A DNA stretch of 64,000 nucleotides from Ehretia macrophylla (GCA_037974665.1 CM075767.1:89926644-89990643); one strand, 5' to 3'; counted from the stretch's first letter, positions 47,220-58,285 are shown. Program-made: numbers and translations. The notes: generated from the letters alone by a model not told the origin.

Positions 47220-47776
47220 GTCATGGTGGGGGCGGAATTCCTTTTGTGTTAACGGTTCACAGTCCCAGCCTAGAGAGATGGCCCATTTAGAAGGCCCAAT
47301 GGGCTTAACAACAATCCATCCGCTTCAACAACGCAGTATCCTCGCAAGATGTGATATTGACGCATTGTAGGGCCCTCTAATGTGTCGCGAGTAAGGTTGT
47401 CATCCTTTTAACATCTCACGACGTACGATCCGGGAAGTAAAAATAGAGCTTAATATGAAAAGTGGCCCGAAACTGATGAAAACGTTCGATTTTGGACTCC
47501 AATAAGGGCACAGCAAGCAAGCTTGCTACCCCCGTCGTAGAGCTCTAGGAGCGCTTTCCAACGGTATGCTGTGCGCCGCATAACTCCATACGGATCAAAA
47601 GTTATGGGCACCGGAGCGATGGAGACCTGGTCACAAGCCCTACGCCCTCGGTTTGTGGGCCCAGCCACCACGTGAAGCGATGTTGTCTTGCCCAAGGTGC
47701 ATTGGCATTCGACAACAGAAATGTGGTGGATAAAGTATCTTGGCAACCCTAACCAGAGGAAAAAAAAATGAAAAGA

Positions 47777-47895
47777 GGGGTGCAACACGAGGACTTCCCA
47801 AGGGGTCACCTATCCTAGTGCTACTCTCACCCAAGCACGCTTAACTTCGGAGTTCTGATGGGATCCGGTGCATTAGTGCTGGTATGATCGCACCC
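47777..47895 (-). rRNA. 5S rRNA gene, copy 56
   Basis: Full length. Changes CCAAGGGG, CACCTATCC, AGTGCTACTCTCACCC; the whole 5' half is consensus. Confidence 0.95.
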
Positions 47896-48453
47896 GTCAT
47901 GGTGGAGGTAGAATTCCTTTTTGTGTTAACGGTTCACAGTCCCAGCCTAGAGAGATGGCCTATTCAGAAGGCCCAATGGGCTTAACAACAACCCACCTGC
48001 TTCGACAACGCAGCATCCTTACAAGACGTGATATTGACACATTGTAGGGCCCTATAATGTCCCGCGAGTATGGTTGTCGTCCTTTTAACAGCTCACGACG
48101 TACGATCCAGGAAGGAAAAATAGAGCTTATTAAGAAAAGTGGCCCGAAACTGATGAAAACGTTCGATTTTGGGCACTAAAAAGGTCAAAGCTAGCAAGCT
48201 TGCTACCCCCGTCGTAGAGCTCTAGGAGCGCTTTCCAACGGTATGCTGTGCGCCGCGTAACTCCTTGCGGATCACAAGTTATGGGCACCGGAGCGACGGA
48301 GACCTGGTCACAAGCCCTACGCCCTCGGTTTGCGGGCCCAACCTCCACGTGAAGCGAAGTTGTATTGCCCAAGGTGCCGTGGGATTCGACAATAGAAATG
48401 TGGGGGATAAAGTATCTTGGCAACCCTAACCGGAGGAAAAAAAATTGAAAAGG

Positions 48454-48572
48454 GGGGTTCAACACGAGGACTTCCCAGGGGGTCACCCATCCAAGTACTA
48501 CTCTTGCCCAAGCATGCTTAACTTCGGAGTTCTGATGGGATCCGGTGCATTAGTGCTGGTATGATTGCACCC
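48454..48572 (-). rRNA. 5S rRNA gene, copy 57
   Basis: Full length. Changes GGTTCAAC, CCAAGT, ACTCTTGCCC, CATGCTT, GATTGCACCC. Confidence 0.94.
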
Positions 48573-49131
48573 GTCATGGTAGGGGCGGAATTCCTTTTTG
48601 TGTTAACGGTTCACAGTCCCAGCCTAGAGAGATGGCCCATTTAGAAGGCCCAATGGGCTTAACAACAACGCATCCGCTTCAACAACGTAGCATCCTCGCA
48701 AGACGTGATATCGATTCATTGTAGGGCCCTCTAATTTCCCACGTGTAAGGTTGTCGTCCTTTTAACAGCTTACGGCGCACGATCCGGGACAGAAAAATAG
48801 AGCTTAATAAGAAAAGTGGCCCGAAACTGATGAAAACGTTCGATTTTGGGCTCCAAAAAGGGCACACCAAGCAAGCTTGCTACCACCGTCATAGAGCTCT
48901 TGGAGACTTTTCCAACGGTATGCTGTGCGCCGCGTAACTCCTTACGGATCAAAAGTTATGGGCACCGGAGCGACGGAGACCTGGTCAGAAGCCCTACGCC
49001 CTCAGTTTGCGGGCCCAGCCTCCATGTGAAGCGAAGTTGTCTTGCCCAAGGTGCCGTGGGATTCGACAATAGAAATGTGGTGGATAAAGTATCTTGGCAA
49101 CCCTAACCAGTGGAAAAAAAAATTGAAAAGG

Positions 49132-49250
49132 GGGGTGCAACATGGGGACTTCCCAGGGGGTCACCCATCCTAGTACTACTCTCGCCCAAGCCTGCTTAAC
49201 TTCAGAGTTCTGATGGGATCCGGTGCATTAGTGCTGGTATGATCGCACCT
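49132..49250 (-). rRNA. 5S rRNA gene, copy 58
   Basis: Full length, close to consensus. Changes ACATGGGGAC, CCTGCTT in the A box, CAGAG, CACCT. Confidence 0.95.
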
Positions 49251-49808
49251 GTCATGGTGGGGGCGGAATTCCTTTTTGTGTTAACGGTTCAGAGTCCCAG
49301 CCTAGAGAGATGGCTCGTTCAGAAGGCCCAATGGGCATAACAACAACCCATCCGCGTCAACAACGTAGCATGCTCGCAAGACATGATATCGACGCATTGT
49401 AGGGCCCTCTAATGTCCCGCGAGTAAGTTTTTTGTCCTTTTAACAGCTCACGACGTACAATCCGGGATAGATAAACATAGCTTAATAAGAAAAGTGGCCC
49501 GAAACTGATGAAAACGTTCGATTTTGGGCTCCAAAAAGGGTACAGAGAGCAAGCTGGCTGCCCCCGTCGTAGAGCTCTCAAAGAGCTTTCCAACGGTATG
49601 CTATGCGCCGCGTAACTACTTACGGATCAAAAGTCATGGGCACCGGAGCGACGGAGACCTGGTCACAAGCCCTACGCCCTCGGTTTGCGGGCCCAGCCTC
49701 CACGTGAAGCAAAGTTGTCTTGCCCAAGGTGCCGTGGGATTCGATAATAGAAATGTGGTGGATAAAGTATCTTGGCAACCCTAACCGGAGGAAAAAAAAT
49801 TGAAAATC

Positions 49809-49926
49809 GGGGTGCAACACAAGGACTTCCCAGGCGGTCACCATCCTAGTAGTACTCTCGCCCAAGCACGCTTAACTTCGTAGTTCTGATGGGATCCGGT
49901 GCATTAGTGCAAGTATGATCGCACCC
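49809..49926 (-). rRNA. 5S rRNA gene, copy 59 (118 nt)
   Basis: One base lost inside the C box (GGCGGTCACCATCC). Also ACACAAGGAC, TAGTAGTAC, CGTAGTTC, TGCAAGTATG. Confidence 0.9.
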
Positions 49927-50484
49927 GTCATGGTGGGGGCGGAATTTTTTTTTGTGTTAACGGTTCACAGTCCTAGCCTAGAGAGATGGCCCATTCAGAA
50001 GGCCCAATGGGCTTAACAACAACGCATCCGCTTCAACAACGCAGCATCCTCGCAAGACGTGATATCGACGCATTGTAGGGCCCTCTAATGTCCCGCGAGT
50101 AAGGTTGTCGTCCTTTTAACAACTCACGACGTAAGATCCGGGACGGAAAAACAGAGCTTGATAAGAAAAGTGGCCTAAAACTGATGAAAACGTTCGATTT
50201 TTTGCTACAAAAAGGGCACAGCGAGCAAGCTTGCTACCCCTGTCGTAGAGCTCTCGGAGAGCTTTCCAACGGTATGCTTTGCGCCGCATAACTCCTTATG
50301 GATCAAAATTTATGGGCACCGGAGCGATGGAGACCTGGTCACATGCTCTACGTCCTCGGTTTGTGGGGCCAGCCTGCACGTGAAGCGAAGTTGTCTTGCC
50401 CAAGGTGCCGTGGGATTCAACAATAGAAATGTGGTGGATAAAGTATCTTGGCAACCCTAACCGGAGGAAAAAATATTGAAAAGG

Positions 50485-50603
50485 GGGGTACAACACGAGG
50501 ACTTGCCAGGGGGTCACCCATCCTAGTACTACTCTCGCCCAACCACGCTTAACTTCGGAGTTCTGATGGGATCCGGTGCATTAGTGCTGGTATTATCTCA
50601 CCC
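50485..50603 (-). rRNA. 5S rRNA gene, copy 60
   Basis: Full length. Changes GGTACAAC, CTTGCCAG, CAACCACGC in the A box, TATTATCTCACCC. Confidence 0.93.
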
Positions 50604-51161
50604 GTCATGGTGGGGGTGGAATTCCTTTTTGTGTTAACGGTTCACAGTCGCAACCTAAAGAGATTGCCCATTCAGAAGGCCCAATGGGCTTAACAACAAC
50701 CCATCCGCTTCAACAACGCAGCATCCTCGCAAGACGTGATATCGACGCATTTTAGGGCCCTCTAATCTCCCGTGAGTAAGGTTTTCGTCCTTTTAACAGC
50801 TCTCGACATACGATCCGGGATAGAAAAACAGAGCTTAATGAGAAAAGTGGCCCGAAACTGTTGAAAACATTCAATTTTGGGCTCCAAAAAGGGCACAGCG
50901 AGAATGCTGGCTGCCCCCGTCGTAGAGCTCTCGGAGAGCTTTCCAATGGTATGTTGTGCTCCGCGTAACTCGTTACGGATCAAAAGTTATGAGTACCGGA
51001 GCGACGGAGACCTGGTCACAAGCCCTATGCCCTCGGTTTGCGGGCCCAGCCTCCACGTGAAGTGAAGTTGTCTTGCCCAAGGTGCTGAGGAATTCGATAA
51101 TAGAAATGTGGTGCATAAAGTATCTTGGCAACCCTAACCGAAGGTAAAAAAATTGAAAAGG

Positions 51162-51279
51162 GGGGTGCAACACGAGGACTTCCCAGGGGATCACCCATCT
51201 TAGTACTACTCTCGCCCTGCACGCTTAACTTCGGAGTTCTGATGGGATCCGGTGCATTAGTGCTGGTATGATCGCACCC
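51162..51279 (-). rRNA. 5S rRNA gene, copy 61 (118 nt)
   Basis: One base lost at the edge of the A box (GCCCTGCACGC), plus GGATCACCCATCTT. Last subfamily A copy; the partial LTR fossil starts 90 bp upstream. Confidence 0.92.
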
Positions 51280-51369
51280 GTCATGGTGGGGGCAGACTTC
51301 CTTTTTGTGTTAACGGTTCACAATCCCAACCGAGAGAGATGGCCCATACAAAAGGCCCAATGGGCTTAA

Positions 51370-52770
51370 TGTAACACCCCGATCCCTCTCGAGACCGGGA
51401 GTTCTATCATTTAATCTAATCACAACCCAAACCAAAACCCCGGCATAATTTTCAGGGAAAACGGACGGAGTCTCCCCTGTTTCTAGGCGAAATGTAAAAC
51501 TTGCGACCGCATATATAAGTGGACCAATACCATGTCCAATCATTCCGAACCACCTCAAGGCCATCCGAGCCTCGGTTCTCAACAATTTAATCTCAGCAAG
51601 TATACATACATTTCCAATTTAAAAGCTAACCTATCTCTTTTCATTTTTGACAAGTACATTCAACTTATCAATTAGACCATACAAAGCTACTACATAAAAT
51701 AAACTATCATGCCATTCTAACTCTTTTCCTTTGGACATTACAGACATGCATTGAAGTTAAGCTATGCTAACTGATTACATAAACTAGCTTATCAATTCAC
51801 CTCAGCTACTTAGCTAAATTTAAATTACACTTCTTTTGACAATAAATACAAACAACATATGAACATACATCTTTACGAACTTCGACACTCTAGCCACATA
51901 GGCACGCAAGACAACTCTTCAGGCAATGAACTTTCACGAAATCACGAACTTTCCAGCTAACATGACATTTCCTGAAATGTGGTGGTGATGAGTGAGTATA
52001 CACAACACGTATACTCAGTGAGGGCGAGACAGATATCGAATTGGAGAGAAAGAAAGTCGTGCAATGCAAATAAGACATTTAAGCAATATAACTGATAAAT
52101 AAGCAATCAAAACAAACAATCAATACAATAAGCAATTACTGAAAGCATTAACACAACCATTCAAAGCTATACCACACTTTGAAGGCTATGGTTCACTCTT
52201 ACGAGCAATATACCATTTCACGAGCGATACATCAATCTCGAGCTTGATGTTGACAACGATGACAATAAGCGCGCATCCACCTTATAACACCAGTTTGGAA
52301 TGCCCCGAAAGTATCCATCAATTCTACGACCCAGACCCCCCTGGGAGGCAACCCAAGCGAGAAAGGGAATACCAGCGGAGCTAGAGCAACCAACACTGGC
52401 AACCCGAGCCTACCCAGAGAGGCCCATCACTCGCGCGCGAGACACTATGCGAAGCAAGACTCGATACAAGGCGATAAACAAGCAATAGCACAACAATACA
52501 AACTAGTGACAACAAATGAGATAGCAAGCAATCACAATCAATACTAACATTCAACTAACTTTTTAAGCATAACAAGCAATAATAACCAACAATAACACCA
52601 ATTAAACAAGTATATCAAGCAACCCTAAGCATTCTATAGGCATAATATCAAGATAACAAGCAAAATCACAAATCGGCCCCAACTATCAAAACACTACCAT
52701 TTCCAAACGAGCCACGAGTTCTGGAAACCGACTTCGCCAATCCTCCTAGGTCACCATAAGGCATGTCTAA
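51370..52770 (+). mobile_element. Partial LTR fossil, LTR family II, copy 2
   Basis: Begins TGTAACACCCCGATCCC directly after the spacer word GGGCTTAA. It runs parallel (inverted, about 85% by eye) to roughly the first half of the family II LTR seen at 36,074-38,900. It ends at about 52,770, where 5S gene sequence resumes directly. It is broken: only part of one LTR is present, with no coding region. No target duplication can be recognised because the right edge is not an element end. The 5S units on its two sides belong to different subfamilies, so this edge is also a rearrangement point of the array. Confidence 0.8.
51994..52016 (+). other. Conserved LTR hairpin, family II copy 2
   Basis: GAGTATAC (51,994-52,001), loop ACAACAC, GTATACTC (52,009-52,016). 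It is preceded by CCTGAAATGTGG and followed by AGTGAGGGCGAG, the same arrangement as the family I module at 28,391-28,436. Confidence 0.7.
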
Positions 52771-52875
52771 GGACCCCGCAGGGGGTCACCCATCCTAGTA
52801 CTACTCGCGCCCAAGCACACTTAACTTCGGAGTTCTGATTGGTTTCGGTGCATTAGTGCTGGTATGATCACTCCC
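52771..52875 (-). pseudogene. 5S rRNA pseudogene, copy 62 (3' end missing)
   Basis: 105 nt remain. The 14 nt encoding the RNA's 3' end are absent, and LTR-derived sequence abuts at GGAC (52,771-52,774). The lost end pairs with the RNA 5' end (helix I), so a normal 5S rRNA could not fold. The downstream terminator is gone too. Other changes: ACTCGCGCCC, CACACTT, GATTGGTTTCGG, GATCACTCCC. First subfamily B copy by its upstream spacer. Confidence 0.92.
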
Positions 52876-53432
52876 GTCATGTTGAGGGCACAATTCCTAT
52901 ATGTGTTAACGGTTCACAGTCCCAGCCTAGAGAGATGGCCCATTCAAAAGGCCTAATGGGCTTAACGACAACCCATCCGCTTCAACAACGTAGTATCCTT
53001 CCAAGACGTGATATCGACATATTGTAGGGCCCTCTAATGTCTCTAGAGTTAGGTTGTCGTCCTTTTAACAGCTCATGACGTACGATCCAGGATGGAAAAA
53101 ATAGAGCAAAAGTACAAAAGTGGCCTGAAACTGATGAAAATGTTCGATTTTGGGCTTCAAAATGGGCACAGCGAGCAAGTTGGCTGCCACCGTCGTAGAG
53201 CTATCAAAGAGCTTTGCAACGGTATGTTGTGCGCTGCGAAACTCCATACGGATCAAAAGTTATGGGCACCGGAGCGACGGAGACCTTGTCACAAACCCTA
53301 CGCCCTCGGTTTGCGAGCCCGGCCTCTACGTGAAGCGAAGTTGACTTGCCCAATGTTTCGTTCGATTTGGTAATAGAGATTTGGTGGATAAAGTATCTTG
53401 CCAGCCCTAACCAGGGCAAAAAAATTAAAACA

Positions 53433-53551
53433 GGGGTGCAACATGAGAACTTCCCAGGGGGTAACCCATCCTAGTACTACTCTCGCCCAAACACGCTTAA
53501 CTTCGGAGTTCTGATGGGATTCGGTGCATTATTTATGGTATGATCGCACTC
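53433..53551 (-). rRNA. 5S rRNA gene, copy 63
   Basis: Full length. Changes ACATGAGAAC, GGGGTAACCC, CAAACACGC, GGGATTCGG, ATTATTTATGG, GCACTC. Confidence 0.91.
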
Positions 53552-54107
53552 GTCAAGTTGAGGGCACAATTCCTTTATGTGTTAACGGTTCACAGTCCCA
53601 GCCTAGAGAGATGGCCTATTCAAAAGTCCCAATGGGCTTAACGACAACCCATCCGCTTCAACAACGCAGCATCCTCGCAAGACGTGATATCGACATGTTG
53701 TAGGGCACTCTGATGTCCCGCGAGTCAGGTTGTCGGCCATTTAACAGCTCACGACGTACAATCCGGGACAGAAAAATAGAGCAAATGAACAAAAGTGGCC
53801 TGAAACTGATGAAAACGTTCGATTTTGGGCTCCAAAAATGGGCACAGTGAGCAAGCTGGCTGCCCCATCGTAGAGCTCTAAGAAGGCATTGCAACGGTAT
53901 GATATGCGCCGCGTAACTCCTTACGGATGAAAAGTTATGGGTACCGGAGCGACGGAGACCTAGTCACAAACCCTACGCCCTCGGTTTGCGAGCCCGGCCT
54001 CTCCGTGAAAGGAAGTTGACTTGCCCAATGTTTCGTGCGATTCAGTAATAGAGATTTGGTGGATAAAGTATCTTGCCAGCCTAACCAGGGCAAAAAAAAT
54101 TGAAAAG

Positions 54108-54227
54108 GGGGTGCAACACGAGGACGTTCCCACGGGGTCACCCCTCCTAGTACTACTCTCGCCCAAGCACGCTTGACTTCGGAGTTCTGATGGGATTCGG
54201 TGCATTATTGAAGGTACGATCACACCC
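54108..54227 (-). rRNA. 5S rRNA gene, copy 64 (120 nt)
   Basis: One extra base in GGACGTTCCC. Also CACCCCTCC in the C box, CTTGACTTC, GGGATTCGG, ATTGAAGGTACGATCAC. Confidence 0.9.
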
Positions 54228-54785
54228 GTCAAGTTGAGGGCACAATTTCTATATCTGTTAACGGTTCACAGTCCCAGCCTATAGAGATGGCCTATTAAAA
54301 AGGCCTAATGGGCTTAACGACAACCCATCCGCTTCAACAACGCAGCATCCTCGCAAGACGTGATATCGACACGTTGTAGGGCCCTCTGATATACCGCGAG
54401 TCAGGTTGTTGTCCTTTTAACAGCTCACGACGTATGATCAGGGACCGAAAAACAGGGCACAAGAAGAAAAGTGGCCTGAAACTGATGAAAATGTTCGATT
54501 TTTGTCTCCAAAAATGTGCACAGCGAGCAAGCTGGCTGCCCCGGTCGTAGATCTCTCAGAGAGCTTTGCAACGGTATGCTGTGCGTCGCGTAATACCTTA
54601 CGGATCAAAAGGTATGGGCACCGGAGCGACGGAGACCTGGTCACAAACCCTACGCCCTCGGTTTGCAGGCCAGGCCTCTACGTCAAGTGAAGTTGTCTTG
54701 CCCAATGTTCCGTGGGATTCGGTACTAGAGATTTGGTTGATAAAGTATCTTGGCAACCCTAACCAGGGCAAAAAAAATTGAAAAG

Positions 54786-54904
54786 GGGGTGCAACACGAG
54801 GACTTCCCAGGGGGTCACCCATCCTAGTACTACTCTCGTCCAAGCATGCTTAACTTCGGAGTTCTGATGGGATCCGTTACATTAGTGTTGGTATGATCAC
54901 ACCA
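54786..54904 (-). rRNA. 5S rRNA gene, copy 65
   Basis: Full length. Changes CTCGTCCAAGCATGC, CCGTTACATTAGTGTTGG, GATCACACCA. C box intact. Confidence 0.93.
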
Positions 54905-55462
54905 GTCATGTTGAGGGCGCAATTCTTATATGTGTTAATGGTTCACAGTGCCAGCCTGGAGAGATGGCCCATTCAAAAGGCCCAATGGGATTAACGACAA
55001 CCCATCCGCTTCCACAACGCTGCATCCTCGCAAGACGTGATATCGACACGTTGTAGGGCCCTCTGATGTACCGTGAGTCAGGTTGTCGTCCTTTTAACAG
55101 GTCATGACATACGATCCGGGACAGAAAAATAGAGCAAAAGAACAAAAGTGGCCTGAAACTGATGAAAATGTTCGATTTTTGGCTCCAAAAATGGGCAAAG
55201 CGAGAAAGCTGGCTGCCCCCGTCGTAGAGCTCTCAGAGAGCTTTGCAACGGTATGCTGTGCGCCGCGTAACTCCTTATGGATCAAAAGTTATAGGCACCA
55301 GAGCGACGGAGACCTTGTCACAAACCCTGCGCCCTCAGTTTGCGTGCCCGGCCTCTACGTGAAGCGAAGTTGTCTTGCCTAATGTTCCGTGGGATTCGGT
55401 ATTAGAGATTTGGTGGATAAAGTATCTTGGCAACCCTGACCAGGGCAAAAAAAATTGAAAAA

Positions 55463-55581
55463 GGGGTGCAACACGAGGTCTTCACAAGGGGTCACCCATC
55501 CTAGTACTACTCTCGCCCAAGCACGCTTTACTTTAGAGTTCTGATGGGATCGCGTGCATTAGTGCTAGTACGCCCTCACCC
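55463..55581 (-). rRNA. 5S rRNA gene, copy 66
   Basis: Full length. Changes AGGTCTTCACAAGG, CTTTACTTTAGAG, GATCGCGTGC, GCTAGTACGCCCTCACCC. Its spacer closely resembles that of copy 70. Confidence 0.89.
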
Positions 55582-56138
55582 GCCATGTTGAGGGCACAAT
55601 TCCTATATGTGTTAACGGCTCACAGTCCCAGTTTAGAGAGATGACCCATTCAAAAGGCCCACTGGCCTTAACGATAACCCATCCGCTTCAACAACGTAGC
55701 ATCCTCACAAGACATTATATCGACATGTTGTAGGGCCCTCTGATGTACCGCGCTTCAGGTTGTCGTCCTTTTAACTGCTCACGACGTACAATCCGGGACC
55801 AAAAACAGGGCAAAAGCAGAAAAGTGGCATGAAACTGATGAAAACGTTCAATTTTGGACTCCAAAAATATGCATAGCTAGCGATCTGGCTGCCCCCGTCG
55901 TAGAGCTCTCGGAGAGCTTTGCAACGGTATGCTGTGCACCGCGTAACTCCCTACGGATCAAAAGTTATGGGCACCGGAACGACGGTGACCTGATCACAAA
56001 CCCTTCGCCCTCGGTTTGCGGGCCCGGCCTGCACGTGAAGCAAAGTTGTCTTGCCCAATGTTCCATGGGATTCAGTAATAGAGATTTGGAGGATAAAGTA
56101 TCTTGGCAACCCTAACCAGAGCAAAAAAAATTGAAAAG

Positions 56139-56257
56139 GGGGTGCAACACGATGACTTCCCAGTGTGTCACCCATCCTAGTACTACTCTCGCCCAAGCAC
56201 GCTTAACTACGGAGTTCTGATGGGATCCGGTGCATTAGTGTTGGTATGATAGCACCT
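56139..56257 (-). rRNA. 5S rRNA gene, copy 67
   Basis: Full length. Changes ACGATGAC, CAGTGTGTCACCC, AACTACGGAG, GTGTTGG, GATAGCACCT. Confidence 0.93.
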
Positions 56258-56814
56258 GTCACGTTGAGGGAACAATTCCTAAATGTGTTAACGGTTCACA
56301 GTGCCAGCCTAGAGAGATGGCACATTCAAAAGGCCCAATGGGCTTAACGACAACCCATCCCCTTCAACAACGCAGCATGCTCGCAAGATGTGATATCGAC
56401 ACGATGGAGGGCCCTGTGATATCCCGCGAGTCAGGTTGTCGTCCTTTTAACAGCTCTCGACGTACGATCCGGCACGAAAAAACAGAGCAAAAGAACAAAA
56501 GTGGCCTGAAAATAATGAAAACGTTCGATTTTGTGCTCCAAAATCGGGCACAGTGAGCAAGCTTGTTGCCCTCGTCGTAGAGCTCTTAGAGTGCTTTGCA
56601 ACGGTATGCTGTGCGCCACGTAACTCCTTACGGATCAAAAGTTATGGGCACCGGAGCGACGGAGACCTGGTCACAAACCCTACGCCATCGGTTTGCGGGC
56701 ACGGTCTCTACGTGAAGCGAAGTTGTCTTGCCCAATGTTCCGTTGGATTTGGTAATAGAGATTTGGTGGATAAAGTATCTTGGAAACCCTAATCAGGGAA
56801 AAAAATTGAAAATG

Positions 56815-56933
56815 GGGGTGCAACACGAGGACATCCAAGGGGGTCACCCATCATAGTACTACTTTCTCCCAAGCACGCTTAACTTCGGAGTTCTGTTGGG
56901 ATCTGGTGCATCAGTGCTGATATGATCGCACAC
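56815..56933 (-). rRNA. 5S rRNA gene, copy 68
   Basis: Full length. Changes GACATCCAAGG, CATCATAG, ACTTTCTCCC, CTGTTGGGATCTGG, CATCAGTGCTGATATG, CACAC. Confidence 0.91.
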
Positions 56934-57474
56934 GTCATGTTGAGGGCGCAAATCCCTTATGTGTTAACGATTCACAGTGCCAGCCTAGGGAGATGGACCA
57001 TTCAAAAGGCCCAATGGGCATAACGACAACCCATCCACTTCAACAACGCAGCATCCTCACAAGACGTGATATCGACACGTGGCAGGGCCCTCTAATGTAC
57101 CACGTGTCAGGTTGTCGTCCTTTTAACGGCACACGACGTACGATCCGGGACGGAAAAATAGTGCAGAAGAAGAAAAGTGGCCTGAGACTGATGAAAACGT
57201 TCTATTTTGTGCTCCAAGAATGGTACACCGAGCACGCTAGCTGCCCCCGTCGTAGAGCACTCAGAGAGCTTTGCAACAGTATGCTGTGCACCGCGTAACT
57301 CCTTACAGATCAAAAGTTATGGGCACCGGAGCAACGGAGACCTGGTCACAAACCCTACGCCCTCGGTTTGCGGGCCCGGCCTCTACGTGAAGCGAAGTTG
57401 TCTTGCCCAATGTTCCGTGGGATTCGGTAATAGAGATTTGGTTGATAAAGTATCTTGGCAACCCTAACCAGGGC

Positions 57475-57489
57475 AAAAAAAATTGAAAA
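57475..57489 (-). terminator. RNA polymerase III terminator, subfamily B example (copy 69)
   Basis: The same double T-run as in subfamily A (TTTTCAATTTTTTTT on the transcribed strand), here preceded by the B-specific CCAGGGC. Confidence 0.85.
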
Positions 57490-57490
57490 G

Positions 57491-57609
57491 GGGGTGCAAC
57501 ACGAGGACTTCCCAGGGGGCCACCCATCCTAGTACTACTCTCGCCCAAGCACGCTTAACTTCGGAGTTCTATTGGGATCCGGTGCATTAGTGCTGGTATG
57601 ATCGCACCC
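57491..57609 (-). rRNA. 5S rRNA gene, copy 69 (near consensus)
   Basis: Full length. Only GGGGGCCACCC in the C box and CTATTGGG differ. It has an intact TATA-like upstream box and terminators, so it is one of the better candidates for an active gene in block 5. Confidence 0.96.
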
Positions 57610-57640
57610 GTCATGTTGAGGGCACAATTCCTATATGTGT
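57610..57640 (-). promoter_or_regulatory. 5S upstream promoter region, subfamily B example (copy 69)
   Basis: Plus strand CCTATATGTG, i.e. CATATAGG on the transcribed strand, with the ATATA at -27 to -23 and C at -1. This matches the expected position of the plant 5S TATA-like box. Thirteen or so of the 17 B copies keep TATAT here; copies 63, 67, 68 and 71 do not. Confidence 0.75.
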
Positions 57641-58166
57641 TAACGGTTCACAGTCCCAGTTTAGAGAGATGGCCCATTTAAAAGGCCCAATGGGCTTAAC
57701 AACAACCCATCCGCTTCAACAACGTAGCATCCTCGCAAGACATGATATCGACACGTTATAAGTCTCTCTGATGTACCGCGAGTCAGGTTGTCGTCCTTTT
57801 AACAGCTCACGACGTACGATCCGGGACGGAATAAAAAGGTAAAAGAAAAAAGTGGCCTGAAACTAATGAAAACATTCGATTTTGGGCTCCAAAATTGGGC
57901 ACAGCGAGCAAGCTGGCTGCCCCCGACGTAGAGCTCTCAGAGAGCTTTGTAACGGTATGCTGTGCGCCGCGTAACTCCTTACGAATCAAAAGTTATAGGC
58001 ACTAGAGCGACGGAGACCTGGTCACAAACCCTACGCCCTCGGTTTGCATGCCCGGCCTCTACGTGAAGCGAAATTGTCTTGCCCAATGTTCCGTGGGATT
58101 CGGTAATAGAGATTTGGTGCATAAAGTATCTTGGCAACCATAACCAGGGCAAAAAAAATTGAGAAT

Positions 58167-58285
58167 GGGGTGCAGCATGAGGACTTCCCAGGGGGTCACC
58201 CATCCTAGTACTACTCTCGCCCATGCACGCATAACTTCGGAGTTCTGATGGAATTCGGTGCATTAGTGCTGGTATGATCGCACCC
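58167..58285 (-). rRNA. 5S rRNA gene, copy 70
   Basis: Full length. Changes GCAGCATGAGG, CCCATGCACGCATAAC in the A box, GGAATTCGG. Confidence 0.94.

Larger units (their letters stand above)
38901..51369 (-). repeat. 5S rDNA tandem array, block 4 (subfamily A, copies 43-61)
   Basis: Nineteen subfamily A units with very regular spacing (676-678 bp). Most upstream regions here read GGGGGCAGAATTCC rather than the GGGGGTAGAATTCC common in block 1. Copies 46-48 and 51-53 form a five-unit duplication. The block ends 90 bp upstream of copy 61, where the partial LTR fossil begins in GGGCTTAA. Confidence 0.96.
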
